Of a DNA stretch of 32,916 nucleotides, positions 22,504 through 30,457 are shown in pieces (the first letter of the stretch is position 1; every line of letters begins with the position of its first letter). The DNA is from a bacterium. GTDB taxonomy: Bacteria > Patescibacteriota > Minisyncoccia > Phycocordibacterales > Phycocordibacteraceae. A program made the translations under genes and the position numbers. Location of the stretch: NCBI GenBank assembly GCA_021794425.1, contig JAJYQV010000017.1, positions 1 through 32,916 on the forward strand. The letters are read 5' to 3'. The notes under the pieces are model-generated. The model was not told the DNA's origin, did not search any database, and saw nothing but the letters and a program-made list of their open reading frames with translations.

Positions 22504-23853
22504 ATGGCGTCACCCATTATCAATGTCGATCATCTCGATTTCTACTACGACTACAAGTTGCCGACGGAAACGTACGCGCTCAAAGATATCAACTTGCAAG
22601 TAGCACAAGGCGAGTACGTCGTCTTCTTCGGCCCGTCGGGATGCGGGAAGACGACGCTCGTCTACCTCATCGGCGGCATCACCACCGGGAAAAACGGCAC
22701 CGGCGAGATCGTGGTAAACGGCAGTGACGTGCTCCAGCTCTCGCGAGAAGAGCTTGCCGTCTTTCGCCAGACGGGCATCGGCATCATCTTCCAGAACTTC
22801 AACCTCATCCCCTCGCTCACCGTGCTCGACAACGTCGCGCTTCCCATGACCTTCGTCGGCGTGCCGCAAGAGAAGCGGCGGACGGAAGCGCACAATATCT
22901 TGGCGCGCCTGGGTATGGAAACCTATGCGGCGCGCTACCCGACGGAGCTCTCGGGCGGTCAGCAGCAGCGCGTCGGCATCGCGCGCGCGCTCGCAAACAA
23001 TCCGCCCATCATCATCGCCGACGAACCGCTCGGCAACCTCGACTCTGAAAACGCCGAACATGTCTTGAAATTCCTCAAAGAGCTGCAGGAAAAAGACGGG
23101 CGCACCGTCATCATGGTGACGCACGAGGCCTGGAGCGTGCGCGATGCGGACAAGATCATATACTTGAAAGACGGTGCCGTGATCAAGACACAAACCGACG
23201 GGGCCTTACGAAAGAAGGCGGCCGAGGAGGAAGCGCTCGCGCTCTCTCCCGACCTCTTCCGCCAGCTTTATCCCGAAGTCTCCCCGAAAGAGATCATGCT
23301 CAAGTCGCTCTCGAACCTGCTCTTGCGCGGGTTCTCGGTCGACGAGATAAAACGCTTTGAATTCTTCCTTGAGGAGCGTCTCTCTGGAAAGATCGATGCG
23401 GCAACCTTCGAGAGTTTACTTGATCGGCCCTATCACGACGAAGGTGTCGGCCTCTGGAAACAGCGCGCGCAAAAGATCGCGACGCTCACGGAAGACATTC
23501 TCTCCGAGAAAAAGATGCTGGAAGATATTTATAAAGAGCTCGAAGAGAATCCGGCAGCGCCCATCCTGGAGGAGGTGTCCTCTCTTCGCGAATGGATCTT
23601 GCGAGAATACAGCGGGCGGGTGAACGATGAGCAGCGCGCGCGCCTCAACGAAGCTATCGCTGGACGCCTCCGTGGCACCATAAACACCGAGGGATTCCGC
23701 AAGACGGTTAACCTCGCTCGCTCGCGCGGCGGCGTCGGATTCTCTATCCGCACCACGCAGCACCTCTCCGACCGACTGGAGTCCGTGCTCATGCTAGGAC
23801 GCGCCGGTGACATGAAGGACGCCATCTCGTCTCTTTCTCAGTCTGCCCCCTGA
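22504..23853 (+). CDS. ABC transporter ATP-binding protein with C-terminal extension (MacB/LolD-like)
   Basis: The first ~225 residues are a complete ABC ATPase: 'FFGPSGCGKTTLVYLIGG' (Walker A, 43-51), Q-loop 'GIIFQNFNLIPSLTVLDNV', signature 'ELSGGQQQRVGIARAL', Walker B 'PIIIADEPLGNLDSE' and the switch His in 'IMVTHE'. The motif spacing is that of the MacB/LolD exporter group. An unusual extension of some 220 residues follows: helical 'SPKEIMLKSLSNLLLRGFSVDEIKRFEFFLEERL', a coiled-coil-like middle and 'LARSRGGVGFSIRTTQHLSDRLESVLML'. I do not recognise the extension. The permease starts 8 nt downstream. Likely role: an efflux or lipoprotein/envelope-stress machine. Confidence 0.9.
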   Translation: MASPIINVDHLDFYYDYKLPTETYALKDINLQVAQGEYVVFFGPSGCGKTTLVYLIGGITTGKNGTGEIVVNGSDVLQLSREELAVFRQTGIGIIFQNFNLIPSLTVLDNVALPMTFVGVPQEKRRTEAHNILARLGMETYAARYPTELSGGQQQRVGIARALANNPPIIIADEPLGNLDSENAEHVLKFLKELQEKDGRTVIMVTHEAWSVRDADKIIYLKDGAVIKTQTDGALRKKAAEEEALALSPDLFRQLYPEVSPKEIMLKSLSNLLLRGFSVDEIKRFEFFLEERLSGKIDAATFESLLDRPYHDEGVGLWKQRAQKIATLTEDILSEKKMLEDIYKELEENPAAPILEEVSSLREWILREYSGRVNDEQRARLNEAIAGRLRGTINTEGFRKTVNLARSRGGVGFSIRTTQHLSDRLESVLMLGRAGDMKDAISSLSQSAP

Positions 23854-23861
23854 CCTGGTCT

Positions 23862-25073
23862 ATGTCGAAAAAACCTACGATAGCGTTCATAGACCTCATA
23901 CGCCTCTCGCTCCGCATCTTCAAGACGAAGCCGACGCGCACGTTCCTTACCATTCTCGGCATGTCCATCGGGATCAGCGCCGTGGTCTTCCTCGTGTCGC
24001 TCGGTTACGGGCTGCAATACATCCTCATCGGAAAGCTGGTGACGAGCCAGGACTCGCTCATAACGCTTTCAGCTTCCTACCCAACCGAAAGCGGCCTCAG
24101 CATCAGCACCTCGACTATCGCAAAGATCCAGGCGCTCCCCGACGTCGCCGAAACCAGTCCGGTGGCCGAGTTTTCTGGCGTGCTCACCGTCGACGGATCT
24201 TCCGGCCTCGTGCCGGTCGTTCGGGTCGCCGAGCCTGACATCTTCCGTCTCTCCGGAACGAATCCGGACATCGGCGGACCGATCCGTCCCGGCGATAACG
24301 ACATCGTCCTTTCGAGCCAGGCGCTGCAGCTCATAAATGAACCGGCGACCAGAAGCGTGCTCGGCAAAGAAGTCCACATCGATACCTACTTCCCGAATCC
24401 GGACGGCACCATGCGGGACGTCAGCATTCCGACGCCCTTCTCTATCGTCGGCGTCATCTCCGATCCGCAGCAGCCGCCCATAGCGATCATCCCCGCAAGC
24501 AGCATGCCGGTCCCCATTTCGTCCTTCAAGCAGGTTTACGTAAAGGCCAAAGACGCGAACGTCCTGACAGCCCTTCGCGACACGCTCACGCAGCAGGGAT
24601 TCATCATCTCGGCAAATATCGACCTCGTCCTGCAGGCGGAAAAGATAACCAACGTCGTGACCATGATACTCGCCGTATTCGGCATCACGGCGCTCATTGT
24701 CTCGGCGATCGGCATGTTCAACACCATGCTCATCGGATTCATCGAGCGCACGTATGAGGTGGGCGTGATGAAGGCCATCGGCGCGACCGACGCCGACGTG
24801 CGGGATCTGTTTCTCATGGAGTCGGCGGTCATCGGCGTGCTCGGCGGCGGCGGCGGCATCTTGATCGGCCTCGGCCTCGGGAAGCTCACCGACCTCGTGC
24901 TCAACATCATCTCGTCCAAAATGGGTGGGAAATCGATCGAGCTTTTCATGCTCCCGCTCTGGTTCGGGGTTTTCGTATTTCTCATGTCAATCATCATCGG
25001 CGTCATCGCGGGCTTCTTGCCGGCACGCCGCGCGGCAAGGCTCTCACCGCGCGAAGCCTTTACGAGAAAGTAG
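23862..25073 (+). CDS. ABC transporter permease (MacB/FtsX-like)
   Basis: The 403-residue product has the MacB layout: a first membrane helix after 'RTFLTILGMSIGISAVVFLVSLGYGLQ', a long extracytoplasmic domain (about 65-270; 'IQALPDVAETSPVAEFSG', 'NDIVLSSQALQLI', 'FSIVGVISDPQQPPIAII'), then three helices in the FtsX domain ('MILAVFGITALIVSAIGMFNTMLIGFIERTYEVGVMKAIGA', 'ESAVIGVLGGGGGILIGLGLG', 'FVFLMSIIIGVIAGFLPARRAARLSPREA'). The cytoplasmic coupling helix 'ERTYEVGVMKAIGATDADV' is classic. It works with the preceding ATPase. No MacA-like adaptor is visible. Confidence 0.93.
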   Translation: MSKKPTIAFIDLIRLSLRIFKTKPTRTFLTILGMSIGISAVVFLVSLGYGLQYILIGKLVTSQDSLITLSASYPTESGLSISTSTIAKIQALPDVAETSPVAEFSGVLTVDGSSGLVPVVRVAEPDIFRLSGTNPDIGGPIRPGDNDIVLSSQALQLINEPATRSVLGKEVHIDTYFPNPDGTMRDVSIPTPFSIVGVISDPQQPPIAIIPASSMPVPISSFKQVYVKAKDANVLTALRDTLTQQGFIISANIDLVLQAEKITNVVTMILAVFGITALIVSAIGMFNTMLIGFIERTYEVGVMKAIGATDADVRDLFLMESAVIGVLGGGGGILIGLGLGKLTDLVLNIISSKMGGKSIELFMLPLWFGVFVFLMSIIIGVIAGFLPARRAARLSPREAFTRK

Positions 25074-25108
25074 CGGCCGACCCGGGCGTGCACAGGGGCG
25101 GCAAAGTA

Positions 25109-25119
25109 TGCTATATACT
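25109..25119 (+). promoter_or_regulatory. Possible promoter of the SWIB gene
   Basis: TATACT (25114-25119) overlaps an extended form TGCTATATA; the ATG of the SWIB gene is 38 nt further on, so this transcript would have a leader. No clear -35 or Shine-Dalgarno is seen. Confidence 0.45.
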
Positions 25120-25157
25120 ATGTTAGCCCGTTACCAATAAATACAACAAACGTCATT

Positions 25158-25409
25158 ATGGCAATAAACGCAGCTCTCTCGAAGCCGCTGGCACTCTCTC
25201 CTGAATTGGAAGCAGTGATCGGTGCCGGGCCGCTCCCGCGGACCGAGGTCGTCAAGAAGCTCTGGGAATACATCAAGGAGCACAATTTGCAGAACCCGGA
25301 AAACAAGCGCAACATTCTCGCCGATGACAAGCTCAAGGCCGTCTTCGGCGGTAAAGCTGAAGTCACCATGTTTGAGATGACGAAGCTCGTCTCCGCGCAT
25401 TTGAAGTAA
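25158..25409 (+). CDS. SWIB/MDM2-domain mini-protein
   Basis: The 83-residue product is essentially one SWIB domain: 'LSKPLALSPELEAVIGAGPLPRTEVVKKLWEYIKEHNLQNPENKRNILADDKLKAVFGG' matches the family's 'l.~s~~La~ivG...lpR.evvkklW.YIk.~nLQdp.nkr.i..Dekl..vf'. In eukaryotes the domain is in chromatin remodellers. Bacterial stand-alone copies occur in Chlamydiae and CPR, where a chromatin- or topoisomerase-linked role has been proposed but not shown here. A perfect hairpin terminator follows. Confidence 0.93.
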   Translation: MAINAALSKPLALSPELEAVIGAGPLPRTEVVKKLWEYIKEHNLQNPENKRNILADDKLKAVFGGKAEVTMFEMTKLVSAHLK

Positions 25410-25426
25410 CGCGACGTTCTCGGCGT

Positions 25427-25477
25427 GCGAAGCGAAACACGGAATCCGCCTTTGGCGGATTCCGTGTTTCGCTTCGC
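25427..25477. terminator. Long perfect hairpin after the SWIB gene
   Basis: The 24-bp arms (starting GCGAAGCGAAACACGGAATC) enclose a TTT loop without mismatch. There is no U-run on either side, so it may be a weak intrinsic terminator, an mRNA stabiliser or a mobile palindromic unit. It separates the plus-strand SWIB gene from the minus-strand tRNA-Ala(GGC). Confidence 0.6.
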
Positions 25478-25488
25478 TGCTGTTGCGG

Positions 25489-25559
25489 TGGACCTACGGG
25501 GAGTCGGACCCCGACCTCGTCCATGCCATGGACGCGTTCTACCGCTGAACTATAGGCCC
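25489..25559 (-). tRNA. tRNA-Ala (anticodon GGC)
   Basis: Read on the minus strand: acceptor GGGCCTA pairs with TAGGTCC and contains the G3:U70 alanine identity pair. The anticodon stem CGTCC/GGACG encloses ATGGCAT (anticodon GGC), and the T stem CGGGG/CCCCG encloses TCCGACT. Position 55 in the T loop is C instead of the near-universal U. CCA is not encoded. Confidence 0.93.
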
Positions 25560-25638
25560 TTTCGTTGCCAAAGGCTGGCGGTCTTACTCTACTTCCCTTT
25601 CGCACTTTGCTCAAGCAGCATCAAACTAGAGCCTGTCT

Positions 25639-25675
25639 CAAAACCCTCCCCGAGCGAGGATTTGAGGGATTTTTG
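25639..25675. terminator. Bidirectional intrinsic terminator
   Basis: The arms CAAAACCCTC and GAGGGATTTTTG form a stem with T-runs on both strands. It lies between the P-type ATPase (ending at 25698, minus) and the tRNA-Ala(GGC). Confidence 0.65.
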
Positions 25676-25697
25676 AACAAGCTCTACACAGCTTCCC

Positions 25698-28076
25698 TTA
25701 TGAAACTTTCATAAGCTTCGCTTGCAAATCTTTCATGAGCTCGGCCGCTTGCATCCAGACGAGCACCCAGAGCCACACGAAGCCCGCGCTCGCGAGCGTG
25801 ATGCCCGACGGCATCAGGAATCCGGTCACGGCCAACGTCGTCGCGATCGCCTGCGTACCCAAGGTCGCCAGGACCACCTCTTTACTCGGGAGGAACTTGT
25901 ACCACCGCTCTTTCGTGTGCGCGACAAAAATGAGCGCATGGCCTGACACCGTGAGCTTGAGGAAGAACATCGTCTGGACGACCGCCAACGGGAGGTGCCA
26001 GACTTCCATCATGAGATAGAAGAGCGAGAGGCTCTCAAGTATGCCGACGAGGCCGAAGAGCAGGCTGAGCGTGAGCCGTTCGCGAGACTTTATCTCGGAG
26101 GGTTTCCGCGAGATCTTCACTCGGTCGACCGCGAGCGAGATGATGGGGATATCATTCAAGAACGCGAGCAGGATGAGCTGGAGCGGCACGAGCGGGTACG
26201 AGCCGTACCATAAGCCGAGAATCAAGATGGTAACGATCAGACGGAAGCTCTCTGAGATGCGGTAGACGGAGTAATTGTGCAGACGGACGAAGATCTTCCG
26301 CGATTCCACGATGGCATCTCGGATGACCGCCACGCCCGGTCCGAGCAGAACGATGTCCGCCAAGCTCTTCAGCGCAGACACGGCGCCCGAGACGGCGATG
26401 CCCACGTTGGCGATCTTGAGCGCCGGTAGGTCGTTTATACCGTCTCCCGTCGCGGCCACCACGTATCGCGCCTTAAACGCTTTCACGAGCTCATACTTAT
26501 CTTTCGGTAAGATCTCGGCAAAGGCTCCGATGGCGGCTCCTTCTTCTTGGAGTAATCTCTCGTTCCCGTAGAACTTCCGCGCTTCTTCGGCGGAAATGAC
26601 CGTGCCTGGAAGGCCGAGCTCTTTGGCGATCCGCTCCGCGATGACTTTATTGTCTCCGGTCAGCATCTTCACGTCGATGCCGTTTTCTCGCATGAAATGC
26701 ACCGTGCCCTTCGAGCTCTCGTCGAGCGGATCGGCGAGGAAAAGGACGCCGAGGAGCGTCATGCCGGTCTCTTCTTCGCCCGCGCCTCTCTTCATCGCCA
26801 CCGCGAGCACCCGGTAGCCCTCACTGGCGGCAGTAGCGATGTCGCTCTCGAAGCGGTCGGAGATGTCTTTTGACGCGGTCGTGTCGAACGCGCGCACCAC
26901 CTGCGGCGCGCCGAGGCTTATGAGCACCCGCTCCCCGCCTTTCTCGAGAAACACCGTCGTTCTTTTTCGCTCAGAATCGTACGGGGAAAAATGCAAGACA
27001 TTCGCTGGTACCGGCGTGCGGCCTGTTTCTTCGAATTTCTTGGTAATCGCCGCGTCGATGGCGTCCGGCGTATCGGGCGACGTGGCGTAGCGTGCCAGCT
27101 CGATGAGGTCGTCTGCGCTCAGGCCGTTGCGGTATGAGATGACATCCATCACGCTGATCTCATTCTTCGTGAGCGTGCCGGTCTTGTCGGTGAGGAGCAT
27201 GTTCACATTCGCCAGGTCCTGGAGCGCAGAGAGGCGGCGCACCACCACCATCTTCTTTGCAAGACCTGCCGCGCCGATGCTGAGGATGATCGCCATTACC
27301 ACCGGTAGGGCGATAGGAATGCCGGCGATGATGAGGCTCAAGTCGAGCGTGAGGAGATCTTCGAGCGGGAATCCTTTGGAGAGCAGCACGGCGGTGAGGA
27401 CGAGTACCGCCACGACGCTCACGATCGTCAGGAACCGCGTGATGCTGAGCACATCTTTCTCCAGCAGGCTCTTCCCTGCCGCCGGCTCTATGGAAAAGAT
27501 GGTCTTGCCGAAGCTGGTCCGTTTGCCGGTGGCAGTAACCTCAGCCTCGAAACTGCCCGTGGCGATAAAAGCGCCCGAGAAGACCGTGTCGCCGGCAGTC
27601 TTCTCTTTCGGCATCGACTCGCCGGTAAGCACGGCCTCATTCACCGAGAGATTGTTGGCGGAGATGACCGTGCTGTCGGCCGGGATGATGCTCCCGAGCC
27701 CGAGGCGGACATGATCACCGGGCACCAGCAGCTTTGCGTTGACCAGGCCCCACGCGCCGTCCCGCTGTGTCCGCACATCGAAGGAAAGCTTGCTCTGCAG
27801 CTCCTGGATGGCCCGGTCTGCCTTGAACTCCTGCCACTTTTGAACCGAATAATTGACGAGGTAGAGCGCAAGAATGAAATAGAAGTCGAAGACCTTGCCG
27901 TTTGCGCGCGAAAGAAAGGCCGCACCGAGGAGCATGAGTGAAATGGGAGAGTAGAGTGGCGCGAGAAACTTCTTGAGCACGCTCGCCTTCTGCTCCTCGA
28001 CGTCATTAGGGCCGTAGGTCTTCAGCCGCGCACCAGCTTCTGCCGTCGTCAACCCTGCGCTTTGGTTCGGTGTCAT
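25698..28076 (-). CDS. P-type ATPase, probably proton-exporting (P3A, plasma-membrane H+-ATPase type)
   Basis: The 792-residue product is complete: N-terminal 'GLTTAEAGARLKTYGPNDV', actuator motif 'TGES' (151-154), phosphorylation site 'DKTGTLTKN' (Asp297), 'MLTGDNKVIAERIAKELGL', hinge 'ATGDGINDLPALKIANVGIAVSGA', and about ten membrane helices. It lacks heavy-metal-binding N-terminal domains and the long C-terminal Ca2+-pump helices. The M6 segment 'LILLAFLNDIPIISLAVDRVK' matches 'IAILNDGTIMTISKDRVK' of plant/fungal H+-ATPases, including the Asp that carries the proton. The hinge has Leu where most have Ala (GDGINDLP). A 19-nt palindrome covers the stop codon. It may build or use the proton gradient together with the F-type enzyme (inference). 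Confidence 0.92.
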   Translation of the reverse strand: MTPNQSAGLTTAEAGARLKTYGPNDVEEQKASVLKKFLAPLYSPISLMLLGAAFLSRANGKVFDFYFILALYLVNYSVQKWQEFKADRAIQELQSKLSFDVRTQRDGAWGLVNAKLLVPGDHVRLGLGSIIPADSTVISANNLSVNEAVLTGESMPKEKTAGDTVFSGAFIATGSFEAEVTATGKRTSFGKTIFSIEPAAGKSLLEKDVLSITRFLTIVSVVAVLVLTAVLLSKGFPLEDLLTLDLSLIIAGIPIALPVVMAIILSIGAAGLAKKMVVVRRLSALQDLANVNMLLTDKTGTLTKNEISVMDVISYRNGLSADDLIELARYATSPDTPDAIDAAITKKFEETGRTPVPANVLHFSPYDSERKRTTVFLEKGGERVLISLGAPQVVRAFDTTASKDISDRFESDIATAASEGYRVLAVAMKRGAGEEETGMTLLGVLFLADPLDESSKGTVHFMRENGIDVKMLTGDNKVIAERIAKELGLPGTVISAEEARKFYGNERLLQEEGAAIGAFAEILPKDKYELVKAFKARYVVAATGDGINDLPALKIANVGIAVSGAVSALKSLADIVLLGPGVAVIRDAIVESRKIFVRLHNYSVYRISESFRLIVTILILGLWYGSYPLVPLQLILLAFLNDIPIISLAVDRVKISRKPSEIKSRERLTLSLLFGLVGILESLSLFYLMMEVWHLPLAVVQTMFFLKLTVSGHALIFVAHTKERWYKFLPSKEVVLATLGTQAIATTLAVTGFLMPSGITLASAGFVWLWVLVWMQAAELMKDLQAKLMKVS

Positions 28077-28093
28077 GGTTTATTTATTTTGAG

Positions 28094-28166
28094 TGGACCA
28101 TAGGAGAGTCGAACTCCTGACCTCGTCAATGCGAATGACGCGCTCTACCAACTGAGCTAATGGCCC
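28094..28166 (-). tRNA. tRNA-Ala (anticodon CGC)
   Basis: Minus strand: acceptor GGGCCAT/ATGGTCC with G3:U70, D arm AGCTCAGTTGGTAGAGC, anticodon stem CGTCA/TGACG around TTCGCAT (anticodon CGC), and T loop TTCGACT. 73 nt, CCA not encoded. It lies upstream of the P-type ATPase on the same strand and is last in a four-tRNA cluster. Confidence 0.95.
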
Positions 28167-28293
28167 CTGTGCAAATCATACTCGAATCCTGCGCGGAACC
28201 GCAATGCCGCTCCGTCGGCACTGCGGGACCAGGCTTCGAGAGGGATCCCCGCCTCCCCGGATCAAGTTTATCATGCGGAAACCAAACTTCGAG

Positions 28294-28364
28294 TCGGGCT
28301 ACCGGGAATCGAACCCGGGCTGCATGACCCCCAGCCATGCGTACTACCATTATACGATAGCCCG
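28294..28364 (-). tRNA. tRNA-Pro (anticodon GGG)
   Basis: Minus strand: acceptor CGGGCTA/TAGCCCG with the C1:G72 pair and A73 typical of bacterial tRNA-Pro. The anticodon stem CATGG/TCATG encloses CTGGGGG (anticodon GGG), and the T arm CGGG-TTCGATT-CCCG is normal. Confidence 0.92.
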
Positions 28365-28392
28365 TGCCTCCTTCACGAGGAGACGTTCTCTG

Positions 28393-28463
28393 TCGGGCCG
28401 CCGAGAATTGAACTCGGTCTACACGAACCCGAATCGTGCGTACTACCGGCATACTCCGGCCCG
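28393..28463 (-). tRNA. tRNA-Pro (anticodon CGG)
   Basis: Minus strand: acceptor CGGGCCG/CGGCCCG with C1:G72 and A73. The anticodon stem CACGA/TCGTG encloses TTCGGGT (anticodon CGG). The T loop is TTCAATT, with A57. Confidence 0.92.
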
Positions 28464-28506
28464 ACACAGAACATCTCCCTTCCCGTTCGTCTCTCACGAT
28501 ACAGGG

Positions 28507-28580
28507 TGCGCTCTAAGGGATTCGAACCCCTGACCTTTCGCGTGTGAAGCGAACGCTCTAACCAACTGAGCTAAGAGCGC
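28507..28580 (-). tRNA. tRNA-Val (anticodon CAC)
   Basis: Minus strand: acceptor GCGCTCT/AGAGCGC, D arm AGCTCAGTTGGTTAGAGC, anticodon stem TTCGC/GCGAA around TTCACAC (anticodon CAC), and T loop TTCGAAT. 74 nt. It is the promoter-proximal member of the Val-Pro-Pro-Ala cluster. Confidence 0.95.
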
Positions 28581-28722
28581 GCACACCCTGTACCATACCA
28601 GAAATCCGCATGGATTCCCAGACTGACGACACCTTGCGCGTCTTCTCGAGATCCCAGAGCAGTATAAGGCCCCAGGGAATGGGGATCGTTGCATTATTGG
28701 CGCCGTACGCGTACCGTACTTC

Positions 28723-28751
28723 TTGGAGCGGGTAGTTTTTGCTCTTTTAAC
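28723..28751 (+). promoter_or_regulatory. Possible phoH promoter
   Basis: TTGGAG (28723-28728) and TTTAAC (28746-28751) are 17 nt apart. The ATG is 33 nt downstream and has the Shine-Dalgarno AAGGAG 8 nt before it, so this gene has an ordinary leader. The rest of the 204-nt gap between tRNA-Val and phoH holds no gene that I can see. Confidence 0.45.
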
Positions 28752-28784
28752 CCCTAACCAGAAACCAGAAACAAGGAGAACAAA

Positions 28785-30272
28785 ATGGCCAGTAAAGCCA
28801 AGCTTCCAGGCGCCCAAAAAGGAAAGGCCGCTCCCCGGCCCTCAGCCACTCAAAATGGAGTGCTAAGGGGCATGATGGAGCGCCTCACACAGAAGATGTT
28901 CGTGCTCGACACGAATGTGTTCATGCACGACCCGACGTGCCTGTTCCGGTTCGAAGAGCACGATATCTTCATTCCGATAACAGTGCTCGAAGAGCTCGAC
29001 AACCACAAAAGAGGCCATGAGGAGATTGCCCGGAATGTGCGCCAAGCGACACGCATGCTGGACGAAATCGTCACGGGCGCTGTCTCCCTTGAGGGGGGCG
29101 TCAGGCTCGACGGACCTTCAAAAGGTCTCGCAACCGGCCGGCTCTTCTTGCAGACTGAGGCGATTCCGAATGACTTATCCAACGGGCTCCTTGCAGGAAA
29201 AAACGACAACCAGATAGTGGCGGTCGTAAAACATTTGCAAGGGAAGTTCCCTGATCGACTGGTCGTCCTGGTGTCGAAAGACATCAACATGCGCATCAAG
29301 GCACGAGCACTCGGACTCAAAGCGCAGGACTATCTGAACGACAAGGTGTTGGAGGACACCGACCTGCTCCCCACAGGGATTCTCGAGTTGCCTCCAGACT
29401 TCTGGTCAAGGAACGGGAACGGTCTGGAGTCGTGGAAAAAAAGAGCCACGACCTATTACACCCTTCATGGCAAGCTGGCAGAGAGTATGCTCCCAAATCA
29501 GTTTCTTTTCCAAGATTCGGGAGGTTCGCAACCGTTCTACGCCCGGGTGGTCAAGTGCGACCCTGTCAAAGGGGTCACGCTCGCGACCGTGACGGACTAC
29601 ACTCACCATAAGAACGCGGTGTGGGGCATCACGGCCCGTAATCCGGAGCAAAATGCTGCCCTCAACCTGCTCATGGACCCTGAGATCGACTTCATTACTC
29701 TGCTGGGCCAGGCGGGTACGGGCAAGACCCTGCTCACCCTCGCCGCCGCCCTGGAGCAGACGCTGGAGCGCAAGACCTACTCGGAGATCATCATGACCCG
29801 AGTGACCGTGCCGGTGGGGGAGGACATTGGCTTTTTACCCGGTACCGAAGAAGAAAAGATGACTCCCTGGATGGGCGCCCTGGAAGACAACCTGGACGTG
29901 CTGAACCGGACCGACGATGAGGTCGGCGAGTGGGGGCGCGCTGCGACCCAGGACCTAATCCGCTCAAGAGTGAAAATCAAGTCGCTCAACTTCATGCGCG
30001 GACGGACGTTCATCAACAAGTTCCTCATCCTCGACGAGGCACAGAACCTCACTTCGAAGCAGGTACGGACACTGGTCACGCGTGCAGGTTCCGGCACAAA
30101 GATCGTCTGTTTGGGCAACATTGCTCAAATCGACACGCCGTATCTGACCGAAGGGAGCTCCGGACTGACGTATGTGGTCACCCGCTTTATGGGGTGGGAA
30201 CACTCAGGTCACGTCACGCTGCAGCGCGGTGAACGGTCGCGGCTTGCCGATCGTGCCGCCGAGGTTCTGTAG
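28785..30272 (+). CDS. PhoH family protein with N-terminal PIN domain (PhoH2 type)
   Basis: The 495-residue product combines a PIN RNase domain ('KMFVLDTNVFMHDP' with Asp42, 'IPITVLEELDNHKRG', 'KNDNQIVAVVKHLQ', 'VVLVSKDINMRIKA', giving the four acidic positions) with a PhoH ATPase ('ITLLGQAGTGKTLLTLAAALEQ', 'MTRVTVPVGEDIGFLPGTEEEKM', 'RGRTFINKFLILDEAQNLTSKQVRTLVTRAGSGTKIVCLGNIAQID', 'SGLTYVVTRFMGWEHSGHVTL'). In known PhoH2 proteins this combination unwinds and cuts RNA. A good Shine-Dalgarno and a downstream terminator make it a single-gene unit. Length and order of domains are normal. Confidence 0.95.
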   Translation: MASKAKLPGAQKGKAAPRPSATQNGVLRGMMERLTQKMFVLDTNVFMHDPTCLFRFEEHDIFIPITVLEELDNHKRGHEEIARNVRQATRMLDEIVTGAVSLEGGVRLDGPSKGLATGRLFLQTEAIPNDLSNGLLAGKNDNQIVAVVKHLQGKFPDRLVVLVSKDINMRIKARALGLKAQDYLNDKVLEDTDLLPTGILELPPDFWSRNGNGLESWKKRATTYYTLHGKLAESMLPNQFLFQDSGGSQPFYARVVKCDPVKGVTLATVTDYTHHKNAVWGITARNPEQNAALNLLMDPEIDFITLLGQAGTGKTLLTLAAALEQTLERKTYSEIIMTRVTVPVGEDIGFLPGTEEEKMTPWMGALEDNLDVLNRTDDEVGEWGRAATQDLIRSRVKIKSLNFMRGRTFINKFLILDEAQNLTSKQVRTLVTRAGSGTKIVCLGNIAQIDTPYLTEGSSGLTYVVTRFMGWEHSGHVTLQRGERSRLADRAAEVL

Positions 30273-30296
30273 ACCTTCTGTTTGTCCTTTAGCAAT

Positions 30297-30326
30297 GACC
30301 CCGCTGCAATGGCGGGGTCGTTTTTT
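30297..30326 (+). terminator. Intrinsic terminator of phoH
   Basis: The stem GACCCCGC/GCGGGGTC with loop TGCAATG is followed by GTTTTTT. It ends at the first base of the tRNA-Ala fragment. Confidence 0.9.
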
Positions 30327-30359
30327 GGTGGACCGTACAGGATTCGAACCTGCGACCCC
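30327..30359 (-). pseudogene. 3' fragment of tRNA-Ala(UGC), copy 3
   Basis: These 33 nt equal the T arm plus acceptor 3' strand and CC of the intact gene at 31100-31175. The anticodon arm is missing: on the minus strand TGGTA is joined directly to GGGGTCGCAGG. It cannot fold as a tRNA. Confidence 0.9.
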
Positions 30360-30386
30360 TACCACAAGGGCACTTCTTGTTTTCTA
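30360..30386. repeat. Dispersed 27-nt repeat, second copy
   Basis: It matches 15844-15870 in the atpD-atpC spacer at 24 of 27 positions. On the minus strand both end in TGGTA, and here that end abuts the tRNA fragment. Confidence 0.75.
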
Positions 30387-30457
30387 AATGAGATCTTAGC
30401 GCCGGTCTATTCGAGGCGTCCTCCAGGGATTCAAATGCTGAGGGTCTCGTCGTCGGT

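Noticed and set aside
28168-28293. Hairpins in the gap between tRNA-Ala(CGC) and tRNA-Pro(GGG)
   Set aside because: An imperfect stem CCGCA.TGCCG/CGGCA.TGCGG is present, but it looks like spacer within a tRNA transcript; no support for an RNA gene.
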